NCBI RefSeq assembly: GCF_029626105.1
Contig: NZ_JARUBH010000009.1
Coordinates: 5,456,001 to 5,520,000 of the forward strand
Length of the DNA: 64,000 nt
Reading direction: 5' to 3'
Origin: Solwaraspora sp. WMMD792
Lineage (GTDB): Bacteria > Actinomycetota > Actinomycetes > Mycobacteriales > Micromonosporaceae
Of this stretch, positions 31,933 to 41,062 are shown piece by piece (the stretch's first letter is position 1; every line of letters begins with the position of its first letter). The translations under genes and the position numbers were made by a program. Under the pieces are notes generated by a model. That model did not search any database and was not told where the DNA came from. It was given only the letters and a program-made list of their open reading frames with translations.

Positions 31933-33327
31933 TCACCCGCTGGAACCTGCCGACAAACGTGGGGCCAGCGGAAGCCGGATGGTGAACGTGCTGCCCTGGC
32001 CGGGCCGCGACTGCGCGTCTACGGCGCCGCCGTGTGCCGCGACGAGTTCGCGGACCACCGCGAGACCGATGCCGGCCCCGACGGCGGACCGGCTGTTCCG
32101 GCCACGCCAGAAACGGTCGAAGACGTGCGGCAGGTCGGCGGGTTCGATGCCAGGTCCGGTGTCGGCGACCCGGATGCGCGCGTGGTGGTCGACGGTGTCG
32201 ACGCTGACCTGGACCTGGTCGCCCGGTCGGCAGTAGCGGGCGGCGTTGGTCAGCAGGTTGGTGACGGCCTGGTGGAGCCGATCGGGGTCGGCGTGTACCG
32301 GGACCGGGGAGCGGATGTCACGGTCGACGCGAAGGCCGGCGCTGCGCAGCCGGGGTTCCTGACCGTCGAGCGCGGCGGTGACGATGCCGGCGAGGTCGAC
32401 ATCGGCGCGGCGCAGCGACAGCGCCGCGGACTCGGCCGCCGACAACTCGGCGAGATCCTCCACCACCCGGCCCAGCCGCAGGCTCTGATCGTGCAGGCTG
32501 GCCAGCCGGGCCGGGTCCGGCTCGGCCAGGCCGTCGCGTAGCTCCTCCAGGCCGGCCTGCAGGGAGGCAAGTGGGGTACGCAGTTCGTGGGCGACGTCGG
32601 CCGACAGTTGCCGACGTACCTGTTCCGCCTGCGTCACCTGGTCGGCCATCGCGTCGACCGCGCTGGCGAGCTCGCCGAGTTCGCCGGGGGCGCGCAGCCG
32701 GGCGCGCACGGCCCGGTCACCGCCGGCGAAGGCACGGGCGGCCCGGGTCACCGCGACCAGCGGCACGCTGAGCCGGCAGGCGACGTACCAGCTCACGGCC
32801 AGGGCGAGCAGCAGCGCGGCAACGCCAGCGGCGGCGACCCACTGCCAGGCGACCGCGCGTCCACCGGTCACGGGTGCGCGGCCGAAGATGAGTTCGACTG
32901 TTCCCACGTCCTGACCGGCGACCCGGACGGTGGCGGTCTCCAGCGTGCCGGTCGCTGCGGTGCCGGTGGCGTCGTGGTGGGCGCCCCGCATGGGGCCGGA
33001 GCCGGCGGGTGCCCGGCCGGGCCACACCATCGCGCCGGTGGCGTCCCGGATGACCAGTTGCGCGCCGGCCGCCTCGGCGATGGCCCGTGCAGCGGTCAGG
33101 TCGGCGGCGGACCAGCCACCGGTCGCAGGGTAGCCGTCGGCGACGGCTACCGCCGTACGGGTGGCGGCCGCTTCGCGGTTGGCGCGTTCGGCGGTGGCCA
33201 GTCCCCGGTCGGTGCCGATGAGCGCGGCGATGGTCAGGATGGCGACGGAGGACAGGGCCACTGCGGCGAACGCGGCGAGCAGCCGTCGGCCGAGCGGGCC
33301 GAATACAGCGGTCGGGTCACCGGTCAC
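31933..33327 (-). CDS. Sensor histidine kinase with HAMP domain
   Basis: 464 residues. Two membrane helices (LAAFAAVALSSVAILTIAALIG near 15-40 and WVAAAGVAALLLALAVSWYVAC near 165-185) flank an extracytoplasmic sensor. A HAMP linker, HisKA with His247 in ADVAHELRTPLASL, and HATPase with N, G1 (VADTGPGIEPADLPHVFDRFWRG) and G2 boxes follow. The start overlaps the 3' end of the OmpR-type regulator gene by 11 bases, so the two are coupled. A DUF2202 protein gene upstream may be in the same regulon. Confidence 0.93.
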   Translation of the reverse strand: MTGDPTAVFGPLGRRLLAAFAAVALSSVAILTIAALIGTDRGLATAERANREAAATRTAVAVADGYPATGGWSAADLTAARAIAEAAGAQLVIRDATGAMVWPGRAPAGSGPMRGAHHDATGTAATGTLETATVRVAGQDVGTVELIFGRAPVTGGRAVAWQWVAAAGVAALLLALAVSWYVACRLSVPLVAVTRAARAFAGGDRAVRARLRAPGELGELASAVDAMADQVTQAEQVRRQLSADVAHELRTPLASLQAGLEELRDGLAEPDPARLASLHDQSLRLGRVVEDLAELSAAESAALSLRRADVDLAGIVTAALDGQEPRLRSAGLRVDRDIRSPVPVHADPDRLHQAVTNLLTNAARYCRPGDQVQVSVDTVDHHARIRVADTGPGIEPADLPHVFDRFWRGRNSRSAVGAGIGLAVVRELVAAHGGAVDAQSRPGQGSTFTIRLPLAPRLSAGSSG

Positions 33328-34009
33328 GGCCGAGGACCAGCCGGTATCCGACGCCGAGCACGGTCGCGATGATCTCGCCCGGGTCGGCAGCGAGCTTGCG
33401 GCGCAGGTTCTTCACATGTGAGTCGATGGTCCGTTCGTAGCCGGCGAACTCGTAGCCTCGGACCCGGTTGACCAGTTCGTAGCGGGAGAACACCCGGCCG
33501 GGCGCGGACGCCATGGTGGTCAACAGACCCCACTCGGTCGGGGTCAGCTCCAGCAGTCGGCCGGCCAGCCACGCCTCGTGCCGGGCCTCGTCGATCCGTA
33601 GCCGACCGGCTCCGTACGAGGCCGGGCCCGGCTCGGTGGCGCCACCGCGCAGGCGGTGCAGAACGGCCTGCACCCGTAGGACGAGTTCGGTGGGGCTGAA
33701 CGGCTTGGTGACGTAGTCGTCGGCGCCGTGCTGCAGTCCCCGGATGCGGTCGTCCACGCCGCTGCGGGCGGTCAGCACGATGGTCGGCACGTCGCCGTCG
33801 GCGCGGGCCGCGGCCAGCACGTCGAGGCCGTCGACGTCGGGCAGCCCCAGGTCGAGCACGACCAGATCGATGCCGCCTTCGTCGAGCAGGCGGACGGCCT
33901 CGGCTCCGGAGTGGGTGGTGTGGGCTTGCAGACCGGCCCGTTCCAGGTAGCGGCGCAGCAGCTCGCGGATTTCCCGATCGTCCTCGACGACAAGCACGGT
34001 GCCGGCCAT
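33317..34009 (-). CDS. OmpR/PhoB-family response regulator
   Basis: 230 residues. Receiver with Asp10/Asp11 and the phospho-acceptor Asp53 (VVLDLGLPDVDG), Thr in IVLTARSG and Lys in VTKPFSPTELVLR; winged-helix C-terminal domain with LTPTEWGLLTTMASAPGRVFSRYELVNRV and YERTIDSHVKNLRRKL. It is cotranscribed with the sensor kinase. It lies 170 bases downstream of a DUF2202 gene on the same strand, a likely target or co-transcribed member. Confidence 0.94.
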   Translation of the reverse strand: MAGTVLVVEDDREIRELLRRYLERAGLQAHTTHSGAEAVRLLDEGGIDLVVLDLGLPDVDGLDVLAAARADGDVPTIVLTARSGVDDRIRGLQHGADDYVTKPFSPTELVLRVQAVLHRLRGGATEPGPASYGAGRLRIDEARHEAWLAGRLLELTPTEWGLLTTMASAPGRVFSRYELVNRVRGYEFAGYERTIDSHVKNLRRKLAADPGEIIATVLGVGYRLVLGRDR

Positions 34010-34179
34010 GACTCCACCTCATCGCGGTCAGCCGGTGGGGCGGCAGAGCCGTTCGGCCTCTCCCCACCCGCCCGACGGCACGTCCTGCCGCGCGGTCGCC
34101 CCTTGCGGTGCAACGCGGAGGACCTGCGCCAGCCGACCGGCTGTGCCGGTGCGTCGACTGACGCAGGTCCGGTGCTGGA

Positions 34180-34875
34180 CTACCGGGTAGCCCAGGTGGT
34201 GAACGCGGTCAGGTGGCGCTGCGAGGCGGCCAACAGGTGCTGGTACACCCGGTCCACGTCACCCGCGCTCAGCCCGGTGAGGGCCTGCTGCAGGCTGTCG
34301 ATGTCGGCCTGCTCGACCTGCTGCCCGACGCCGAACGCAGCGCTCTGGCTGGTCAGACCTTCGGCCAGCAGCCGGTCGTAGGTCGCCTGCACGGCCGGGT
34401 CGGAGAACTGACCGGCCGGCTGGTCCGCGGTCGGGTCGTCGAGCCCGTACCGGTCCAGCAGGGTACGCACCGCCGCCAGGTGCTGGTCCTCGGCGGCGGC
34501 GATCCGGTCGAAGACCACCGCCGGGTACTCGTCGGCGAACGCCCGGTACAGATCCCCGGCAAGCTTCTCCTCCTGCGCCATGCTGGCCAGGGTGGCCTTC
34601 TGCTGCTCAGTCAACGTGCCGGACGGCACGTCCGCCGACGGGTACAGGCAGCTACCGTCACGGGAAGCCGCCCCCATGCCGTTGCCGGCCCTTCCCATGC
34701 CGTTGCCAGCGGTTCCCGGGCCCATGTGAGACATCGGGCCGGACCACGAGGCGCTCACCGACGGGTTGCCGAACGGCCCCGCCCCGGCGATCGCCGGGGC
34801 CGTCACCGCCACCGCTGCGGCGGTGAGCACACCACCGGCCACCAGCGCCGTCGCCAGCCGAGTCTTCCTGTTCAT
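34180..34875 (-). CDS. Secreted DUF2202 (ferritin-like) protein
   Basis: 231 residues. A signal peptide (TALVAGGVLTAAAVAVTAPAIAGAG) is followed by a Gly/Met-rich segment with GNGMG repeats and a DUF2202 four-helix domain: TLTEQQKATLASMAQEEKLAGDLYRAFADEYPAVVFDRIAAAEDQHLAAVRTLLDRYG. The EEK, and later AEDQH, carry the Glu and His residues of ferritin-like diiron sites. GGAGGAGGGG precedes the ATG at 34875; an earlier ATG at 34914 lacks this. It precedes the OmpR-type two-component genes on the same strand, suggesting that the pair senses metal or oxidative conditions (inference). Confidence 0.85.
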   Translation of the reverse strand: MNRKTRLATALVAGGVLTAAAVAVTAPAIAGAGPFGNPSVSASWSGPMSHMGPGTAGNGMGRAGNGMGAASRDGSCLYPSADVPSGTLTEQQKATLASMAQEEKLAGDLYRAFADEYPAVVFDRIAAAEDQHLAAVRTLLDRYGLDDPTADQPAGQFSDPAVQATYDRLLAEGLTSQSAAFGVGQQVEQADIDSLQQALTGLSAGDVDRVYQHLLAASQRHLTAFTTWATR

Positions 34876-35013
34876 GACCCCTCCTCCGGTCGCGTCGATC
34901 ACTTTCACGTTCACCGTCGCTCGCAGCGGTGCACGCGCTGTGACGCCGATGTGCAGAACGTGTGGAGACCTCAGGGTCCGTGCCGCGCGGCGAGCGGCCT
35001 CAGCCGCGGCGCG

Positions 35014-36219
35014 TCACCCCGTACACAGTGCGGCGTCGACGAGCGCGGCCCGCTCGGCGGCGACGGACTTGTCGGTCACCGACCCGGTGAGCGAGGTGAC
35101 CGTGAGGGTCGCCGCGCGGCCGTCGTCGGTGGCACCGTTGGTGGTCGAGTAGCCCGGGATGTCGCCGCCGTGGCCCCAGGCCACCCCGCCGCAGCTCAAC
35201 GGGGTACTGAAGAGTCCGAGCCCGTACCTCAGGTCCGACTGCGGGTGTACGGCGACGGTGGTACGCATCTCGGCCAGCTGCGCCGGTTTGAGCAGCTTGC
35301 CGTCGAGCAGCGCCCGCAGGAACGTGTTGAGGTCGGCCGGGGTGGAGATCAGTTGCCCGGCGGCCCAGCCCCAGCTCGGGTCCATCCGGGTGAAGTCGAG
35401 CAGTTCCTTGGTGGCGTCGTCGAGCTGGTAGCCCTTGGGGTGCCTGCCCCGGATGCCTTCCTCACCGACCTCGGGCGCGTACGTGTGCCGCAGGCCGAGC
35501 CGTTCGATGATCCGGGTGGTGACCAGCTCGTTGAACGGGCGGCCGGTGACCCGTTGGGCGATCAGCCCGGCCAGCAGGTAGTTGGTGTTGCTGTAGGACC
35601 AGGTGCCGGCCGGCCGGCCTTCCATGGCGTTGGCCATGTCGAGCAGGTCCCGGGGTTCGAGGTAGATGTGCTGGTACGGCGGGATGTCGATCATTTTCGG
35701 GAACATCGAGTCGGTGTAGTCGGGCAGTCCGCTGGTGTGCTGCAGCAGCTGGCGGACGGTGATCGCGTCGGGATCGACGCCAGGGCTGCGGACCAGGCCC
35801 GGCAGGTACGTCTCGACCGAGGCGTCGAGGTCCACTGTGCCTTCGTCGACGAGCTGCAGCACGACGACGGAGGCGAACATCTTGCTGGCGCTGCCGATGC
35901 GTACCTGGCCGTTTCTCGGCACCTTCGCGCCGGTGTGCAGATCGCCGACGCCGGCCGTGTAGTGGCGGGTCCGGCCGCGCTGGTCCCGCACGGCGGCCAG
36001 CGCGCCGGGGTGCCGGTCGGGGCCGACGAGGGCGTCGATGCGCTGCGAGATGGCGTCGGGGCGTTGCCCGATGGCGTCGGGGCGGGTCTCGGCCTGGGCG
36101 GCGGTGACCGGACCGGCGGCCGCGAGCCCGCCGGCGGCGATCGCGGCGGCCGTCGCGATGGTGACGATCCGGCGACGCGACCGGGTGGGCCGGTTCGGTA
36201 GGGAGACTGAGGTGGGCAC
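35014..36219 (-). CDS. Secreted serine hydrolase, beta-lactamase/DD-peptidase fold (copy 1)
   Basis: 401 residues. The signal segment (RIVTIATAAAIAAGGLAAAGPVTAAQA) leads to a class C beta-lactamase/penicillin-binding fold: Ser110-x-x-Lys113 in GSASK, Tyr motif YSNTNY and HGG in WGHGGDIPGYS. These enzymes include D-alanyl-D-alanine carboxypeptidases and esterases. An in-frame frame extends to 36303, but the GTG at 36219 follows GGAG and gives a sensible signal. Downstream of, and similar to, the next serine hydrolase gene, from which it probably arose by duplication. Confidence 0.85.
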   Translation of the reverse strand: MPTSVSLPNRPTRSRRRIVTIATAAAIAAGGLAAAGPVTAAQAETRPDAIGQRPDAISQRIDALVGPDRHPGALAAVRDQRGRTRHYTAGVGDLHTGAKVPRNGQVRIGSASKMFASVVVLQLVDEGTVDLDASVETYLPGLVRSPGVDPDAITVRQLLQHTSGLPDYTDSMFPKMIDIPPYQHIYLEPRDLLDMANAMEGRPAGTWSYSNTNYLLAGLIAQRVTGRPFNELVTTRIIERLGLRHTYAPEVGEEGIRGRHPKGYQLDDATKELLDFTRMDPSWGWAAGQLISTPADLNTFLRALLDGKLLKPAQLAEMRTTVAVHPQSDLRYGLGLFSTPLSCGGVAWGHGGDIPGYSTTNGATDDGRAATLTVTSLTGSVTDKSVAAERAALVDAALCTG

Positions 36220-36299
36220 GGTAGGTGGCTCCTTCACTCGGGGGATGGGGGGTGCCGCCCCGGCCGGGACGCGCCGAGCATCCCGGCCGGGGCGCGGGG

Positions 36300-37499
36300 T
36301 CACTTACCGGCGCACAGGGCGGCGTCGAACGCGTCCAGGACCTGGAAGACGCCGTCGGGGACCGGGCTCGACTCGGCGGTCATCACGATGGTCACGGCGC
36401 GACCGTCGGCGGTGATGGCGGTACGGCTGGAGTATCCGTCGATGTCACCGCCGTGTCCCCAGGCGCGACCGCCGCAGGTGAGGTCGTATCCGGTGGTGCC
36501 GAGGCCGTAGTGCCACACCAGGTCCGGGAAGGCCTCGCCGCCGGGCAGGAAGACCTTGCTGTCGCGCATCTCGGCCAGGGTCGCCGGCTTGATCAGCTTT
36601 CCGTTCTGCAGCGCCACCAGGAACTTGTTGAGGTCACTCGGGGTGGAGATCATCTGGCCGGCCGCCCAGGCGATGGAGGGGTCCACCTGGGTGGTGTCGA
36701 CCCACTTCATCGTCTCCGGGTCCGGCAGGTAGCCCTTGGCGTGCGGCCGACGGATGGTCTTGTCACCGACGCTCGGCCAGTACGTCTCGTGCAGCCGGGC
36801 CGGCTTCAGGATCTTGTTGGTGATCACTTCGGACAGCGGGCGACCGGTGACCTTCTGCACCAGCAGGCCGGCCAGGATGTAGTTGGTGTTGCGGTACTGC
36901 ACCTGCCCGCCGGGTGCCGGGGCGTGCGCCGGCTGGGAGAACGCCGAGTCGATCATGTCACGCGGCTCGTAGTACCGGTCGCCCCAGACGGAGACGTCGG
37001 GCAGTTCGTACTCCGGCAGGCCGCTGGTCATGCTCAGCAGGTGGCGGACGGTGATGGTGTGTCCGTCGAAGCCCTCGCCACGGACCAGCCCCGGCAGGTA
37101 CGTCTCGATCGGCTCGTCCAGTTTGACCTTGCCCTCGTCGACGAGCTGCAGGACGGCGACGGCGGTGTACATCTTGGTGTTGCTCGCCATCCGCACGTAC
37201 CCGTCGGTGGGCACCTTCGCCCGGGTACGTGGGTCGTTGACGCCGGCGGTGTAGTTGGTGACGCGGCCCCTGCTGTCCCGTACCGAGACCAGCGCCCCGG
37301 GGGCGACGCCGGCCTTGACCAGCGCGTCGATGCTGGTCTGGATGGAGTCCTTCTTCGGGCGGTGGTGGGCCTGCGCGGCGTCGGCGTACTGGATGCCGAT
37401 GCCGGCGAACCCGACCAGCGCGACGAGCGCCAGTGCGGCGGCGCTGCGGCGACCGAGCCCGAACCGCTTGCGCGGGGTCGTGGTGTGTTGCGGTGACAT
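36300..37499 (-). CDS. Secreted serine hydrolase, beta-lactamase/DD-peptidase fold (copy 2)
   Basis: 399 residues. A membrane-targeting segment (RSAAALALVALVGFAGIGI) precedes the catalytic domain. SxxK is Ser106-Asn-Thr-Lys109; the Tyr motif is YRNTNY instead of YSNTNY, and the third motif is HGG in AWGHGGDIDGYSS. AGGAGG lies before the ATG at 37499. It shares many blocks with the neighbour at 35014 (ETYLPGLVR, SGLPEY/SGLPDY, NYILAGL/NYLLAGL, WAAGQMISTPSDLN), so the two are tandem paralogues. Eighty bases separate them, consistent with an operon. Confidence 0.86.
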   Translation of the reverse strand: MSPQHTTTPRKRFGLGRRSAAALALVALVGFAGIGIQYADAAQAHHRPKKDSIQTSIDALVKAGVAPGALVSVRDSRGRVTNYTAGVNDPRTRAKVPTDGYVRMASNTKMYTAVAVLQLVDEGKVKLDEPIETYLPGLVRGEGFDGHTITVRHLLSMTSGLPEYELPDVSVWGDRYYEPRDMIDSAFSQPAHAPAPGGQVQYRNTNYILAGLLVQKVTGRPLSEVITNKILKPARLHETYWPSVGDKTIRRPHAKGYLPDPETMKWVDTTQVDPSIAWAAGQMISTPSDLNKFLVALQNGKLIKPATLAEMRDSKVFLPGGEAFPDLVWHYGLGTTGYDLTCGGRAWGHGGDIDGYSSRTAITADGRAVTIVMTAESSPVPDGVFQVLDAFDAALCAGK

Positions 37500-37595
37500 T
37501 GGAACCTCCTGGTGGGTGTTCGGATCGGGCGCACGGTGCGCCGATCCACGGAGCCGACGACGGTTCGTCGGCACCTGCGGTGGACTGGCTGGCGG

Positions 37596-40133
37596 TTACT
37601 CCTTGACGCCGATGCTGTTGACCGGTGGCGTCCGCAGGAGTGCGCTGATGGGGGCGATGGTGGTGACCAGCGCGAGCAGCGTGGTACCGCCGATGATCGA
37701 GATCCAGCCGAGCGGCGGGACGTAGGGGACCAGCTGTCCGGTCATCATCCGGACCACCGAGACCAACGTGACGGCGGCGATGGCACCACCGATGAGCAGC
37801 GACGTGCCGAGCAGGCCGACCTGTTCGGCGTGCACCATCCGCTTGACCTGGCGGGTGGTGACGCCGACCAGGCGCAGCAGGGCCAGTTCACGGCTGCGGG
37901 TCAGCGCCGCCATGATCATGGTGTTGGCGGCGGCGAGGGCGGCGTAGCCGACCATGACCCCGATGACCAGCTTGTTCATCCAGGCGCTGAGCGCCAGGTC
38001 GGTGGCGAGCTGGGCACCGACCGCGCCGGTGTCGATCAGGCCGCTGCCCGGGTACCGCTCGACCAGGCCGGCGAGCCCGGCGACGGCCTCGGCGTTGCCC
38101 GGTTCGGTGCGGATCAGGACCTCGTCGTCGAGGTTGGTCGGGGTGTGGCCGTCGACCGTCTCCCGGTTGAGGGTCACGTCCCCGAAGGCCAGCCCGCGTT
38201 CGTAGATGGCGACCAGCCGCAACGTCACCGGGGTGCCGTCGCCGAGCCAGATCTCGACCTGGTCGCCGAGATCCACTCCCAGGGTGGATGCCTGCAGGTT
38301 GGACAGTGCCACGGTGTCGCCACGCAGGTCGGCGAGGCTGCCGTCGGTGACCGACAGGTCCATGGTCCGGTCGGCCCCGTCGGGGTCGATTGCCTGGGCT
38401 CCGAAGGGTTCGGCGCCCCCCATCACCGGCAGGATCACCGAGGTACGCCGGATCGGTGTGGCGGCGACGACGCCGGGCAGCTCGCGGGCGTCCGCTGCGG
38501 CGCTCACCGGCAGCCCGACCGCCGACATCAGGGTGTGCTGGGCCAACGTGCCGTCGCGGGTCTGGGCGATGGCCTGCCGGTCCAGGTTGTCCTGCAGGAA
38601 CCAGATCGAGCCGCCGAAGCCGACCGACAGCACCAGCGCGGTCAGCACGGTCGCCATGCCCTGCGCGTTCGCCCGCAGGTTGGCCGCCGCCAGGTATCCG
38701 CTGTCGCCCCACACGGCGCGCAGCACCGGGCCGAGTACCTGTGCGGCGTACCGGTTGATCCACGGCGCGAGCAGTGCGGCGGCGAGCACGAAGACGAACA
38801 GCATGCCCAGCGCCGCACTGAGTCCGGCCTGGCCGCGCAGGGCGGTGGTGAACATGGTCAAGGTGACCCCGCCGCCGAGCGCGATCAGACCGGCGAACAG
38901 CCGCAGGATGCTGCTGCGGGCCGGCTCCACGGCGATCTCACCGAGCGCCTCGGTCGGCCGGATCCGCACCGTACGGCGGGCCGCGATCAGCGCCGCCGAC
39001 ACCGCCACCAGCACGGTCGCCACGCTGACCGCCACGGCGGTGAGCACCCCGCCGTCGAACGGGAAGCCGTGCGGGATGAAGCCACGGTCCATCAGCTGCC
39101 GGTGCACCCAGTCGGTCGCCCACAGCCCGGCGGGGATGCCGAGCACCACCGCGACGATGGCCAACTGTGCGACCTCGGCGACGACCAGCAGCCGTACCTG
39201 TCCCGGGGTCGCCGCGACGGCGCGCAACAGGGCCAGGTCGCGGCGGCGGTGGCGGACCGCCAGGCCGATCGTTCCGGCGACGACGAACATGACGAGCCCG
39301 GCGACGTAGCCACCGAGTACGGAACCGAGCTGGATCAGCATGTCGGCCGCCATGAGCGCCTCGGACTGTTCGAGTCCGGCCCGTTCGGTGCCGGTGTAGA
39401 CCGTCGCGCCGGATTCGGCGGCCAGCCGGCCGACCTCGGCCGTCACGGCCGCCGGGTCCGCGCCGGCGGCCAGGACGATCCCGATCACTCCGGCCTGGTC
39501 CGGGTTGGCGCTGAGCGCGGCGGCGTGGTCGTCGGTGAAGAACAGCGCGGGCGGCTGGTCACCGGCGGCGGTACGGTCCACGATGCCGCTGATCCGGTAC
39601 TGCTGCACCGAGCCGGCGGCGAGGACCGGAACCTGGTCGCCGGGGCGCAGCTGGCCGCCGGCCGCCGAGGCGAGCCGGGCGTCGATGGCGACCTCGTCGG
39701 TGGTGTCCGGCTGGTCGCCGTCGACGATCCGGTACGGGGTGAGCGCGGCGCTGCTCCAACCGTGCCCGAGCGCCCCCTGCGCGGTCTCGTCGATCGGCAC
39801 CACTGCCTGGATCGACCGGTCGGTGGCGGCGACCGCCACGCCGGGCAGCTGCCCGATGCGTTCGGCCAGGGTGACGGGCACGCTTCCGCCGGTGGGCAGG
39901 TCCACGGTGACCGTGGACGTCTCGCCGAACTCGGTGGTCTCGATGGTCATGTCGCGATCCGCGACCAGGATGTCGGCGGCGCCGTACCGCTGCGGTTCGG
40001 GGGTGAACCGCATCCCGGATTCGACCATCACGCCCATCGACATGAGGATCATGACGCCGCAGGTGAGCGCGACGAGGGTGGCGACGGCGCTGCCGATGCG
40101 GTGGCGCAGCATCCGGAGGGCGAGCATCAGCAT
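37596..40133 (-). CDS. FtsX/MacB-like ABC transporter permease
   Basis: 845 residues with two FtsX-type domains and about ten membrane helices: one at the N-terminus (HRIGSAVATLVALTCGVMILMSMGVMV), a first group of three near residues 260-390, a second group around 425-490, and a C-terminal trio ending near 840. The large extracytoplasmic segments resemble the MacB periplasmic core domains of antimicrobial or lipoprotein exporters. Three bases after the stop of its ATP-binding gene it starts, so the pair is one transcript. The nearby NarL/DesK genes probably regulate it. Confidence 0.9.
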   Translation of the reverse strand: MLMLALRMLRHRIGSAVATLVALTCGVMILMSMGVMVESGMRFTPEPQRYGAADILVADRDMTIETTEFGETSTVTVDLPTGGSVPVTLAERIGQLPGVAVAATDRSIQAVVPIDETAQGALGHGWSSAALTPYRIVDGDQPDTTDEVAIDARLASAAGGQLRPGDQVPVLAAGSVQQYRISGIVDRTAAGDQPPALFFTDDHAAALSANPDQAGVIGIVLAAGADPAAVTAEVGRLAAESGATVYTGTERAGLEQSEALMAADMLIQLGSVLGGYVAGLVMFVVAGTIGLAVRHRRRDLALLRAVAATPGQVRLLVVAEVAQLAIVAVVLGIPAGLWATDWVHRQLMDRGFIPHGFPFDGGVLTAVAVSVATVLVAVSAALIAARRTVRIRPTEALGEIAVEPARSSILRLFAGLIALGGGVTLTMFTTALRGQAGLSAALGMLFVFVLAAALLAPWINRYAAQVLGPVLRAVWGDSGYLAAANLRANAQGMATVLTALVLSVGFGGSIWFLQDNLDRQAIAQTRDGTLAQHTLMSAVGLPVSAAADARELPGVVAATPIRRTSVILPVMGGAEPFGAQAIDPDGADRTMDLSVTDGSLADLRGDTVALSNLQASTLGVDLGDQVEIWLGDGTPVTLRLVAIYERGLAFGDVTLNRETVDGHTPTNLDDEVLIRTEPGNAEAVAGLAGLVERYPGSGLIDTGAVGAQLATDLALSAWMNKLVIGVMVGYAALAAANTMIMAALTRSRELALLRLVGVTTRQVKRMVHAEQVGLLGTSLLIGGAIAAVTLVSVVRMMTGQLVPYVPPLGWISIIGGTTLLALVTTIAPISALLRTPPVNSIGVKE

Positions 40134-40136
40134 GGC

Positions 40137-40910
40137 TCAGCTCCCCTGGGTGACGAGCTGGCGGCGGCCGAGCCACGCCAACTGCTCGGCGATCTGCTCC
40201 GCACCCGGCTGGGGCATGTCCCGCACGATCCGACCGTCGGCCAGGACCATCACCCGGTCGGCGTACGAGGCCGCCACCGGGTCGTGGGTCACCATGATCA
40301 CCGTCTGCTGCGCGTCGTCGACCACCGACCGCAGCAGGGCCAGCACGTCGGCGGCGGTCTGGGTGTCCAGCGCGCCGGTCGGCTCGTCACAGAAGATCAC
40401 CTCGGGGCGCATCGCCAGGGCCCGGGCGATCGCCACCCGCTGCTGCTGCCCGCCGGACAGCTCGGCGGGGCGGTGGTGCAGCCGGTCGCCGAGCCCGACC
40501 CGGTCGACCACCTGGCGCAGCCAGGCGGCGTCCGGGCGTACCCCGGACAGCCGCAGCGGCAGGTGGATGTTCTCCTCGACGGTCAGCGCGCCGATCAGGT
40601 TGAAGGCCTGGAAGACGAAGCCGATCCGGCTGCGCCGGAGCTTGGTCAGCTTCGTCTCGGACAGCCGGGACAGCTCCTGGCCGCCGATCCACACCTGCCC
40701 GGAGCAGGGCCGGTCTAGGCCGGCCGCGGTCTGCAGCAGGGTGCTCTTGCCGGAACCGGACGGACCCATCACCGCCGTGAACGTGCCGCGGTGGAAATCC
40801 GCGTCGACGCCGGCGAGTGCGGTGACCGCCTGCGGTCCGGAACCATACGTACGGGCGAGCTGTATCACGCGGACCGCCGGGTCGGCAGTCTGTCCAACGC
40901 GGACGGTCAT
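40137..40910 (-). CDS. MacB/LolD-like ABC transporter ATP-binding protein
   Basis: 257 residues. Walker A GPSGSGKST, Q-loop FVFQAFNLIGALTVEENI, signature LSGGQQQR, Walker B VIFCDEPTGALD and THD switch are complete, and FVFQAFNL is typical of the LolD/MacB group. GGAGG at 40920-40924 lies nine bases before the ATG at 40910; an in-frame TTG at 40918 is too close to it. The two-component genes upstream are on the same strand. Confidence 0.93.
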   Translation of the reverse strand: MTVRVGQTADPAVRVIQLARTYGSGPQAVTALAGVDADFHRGTFTAVMGPSGSGKSTLLQTAAGLDRPCSGQVWIGGQELSRLSETKLTKLRRSRIGFVFQAFNLIGALTVEENIHLPLRLSGVRPDAAWLRQVVDRVGLGDRLHHRPAELSGGQQQRVAIARALAMRPEVIFCDEPTGALDTQTAADVLALLRSVVDDAQQTVIMVTHDPVAASYADRVMVLADGRIVRDMPQPGAEQIAEQLAWLGRRQLVTQGS

Positions 40911-41062
40911 CTCGACCAACCTCCATGTCGTCAGAGGACGTTTACATGGAGAACGCTATGGTCAGACGGGCCTTCGGACGATCCAGCGTACTGGCCGACC
41001 GGGGTAGCGCAGGCTGTACCAACCGCGCCGCCGGGCGACGCCAGCTACGGCGCTGGGCGTCG

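Noticed and set aside
37512-40718. 1,068-codon open frame on the + strand
   Set aside because: Antisense to the FtsX-like permease and ATPase genes, with Gln/Asp/Arg-rich low-complexity translation typical of shadow frames.
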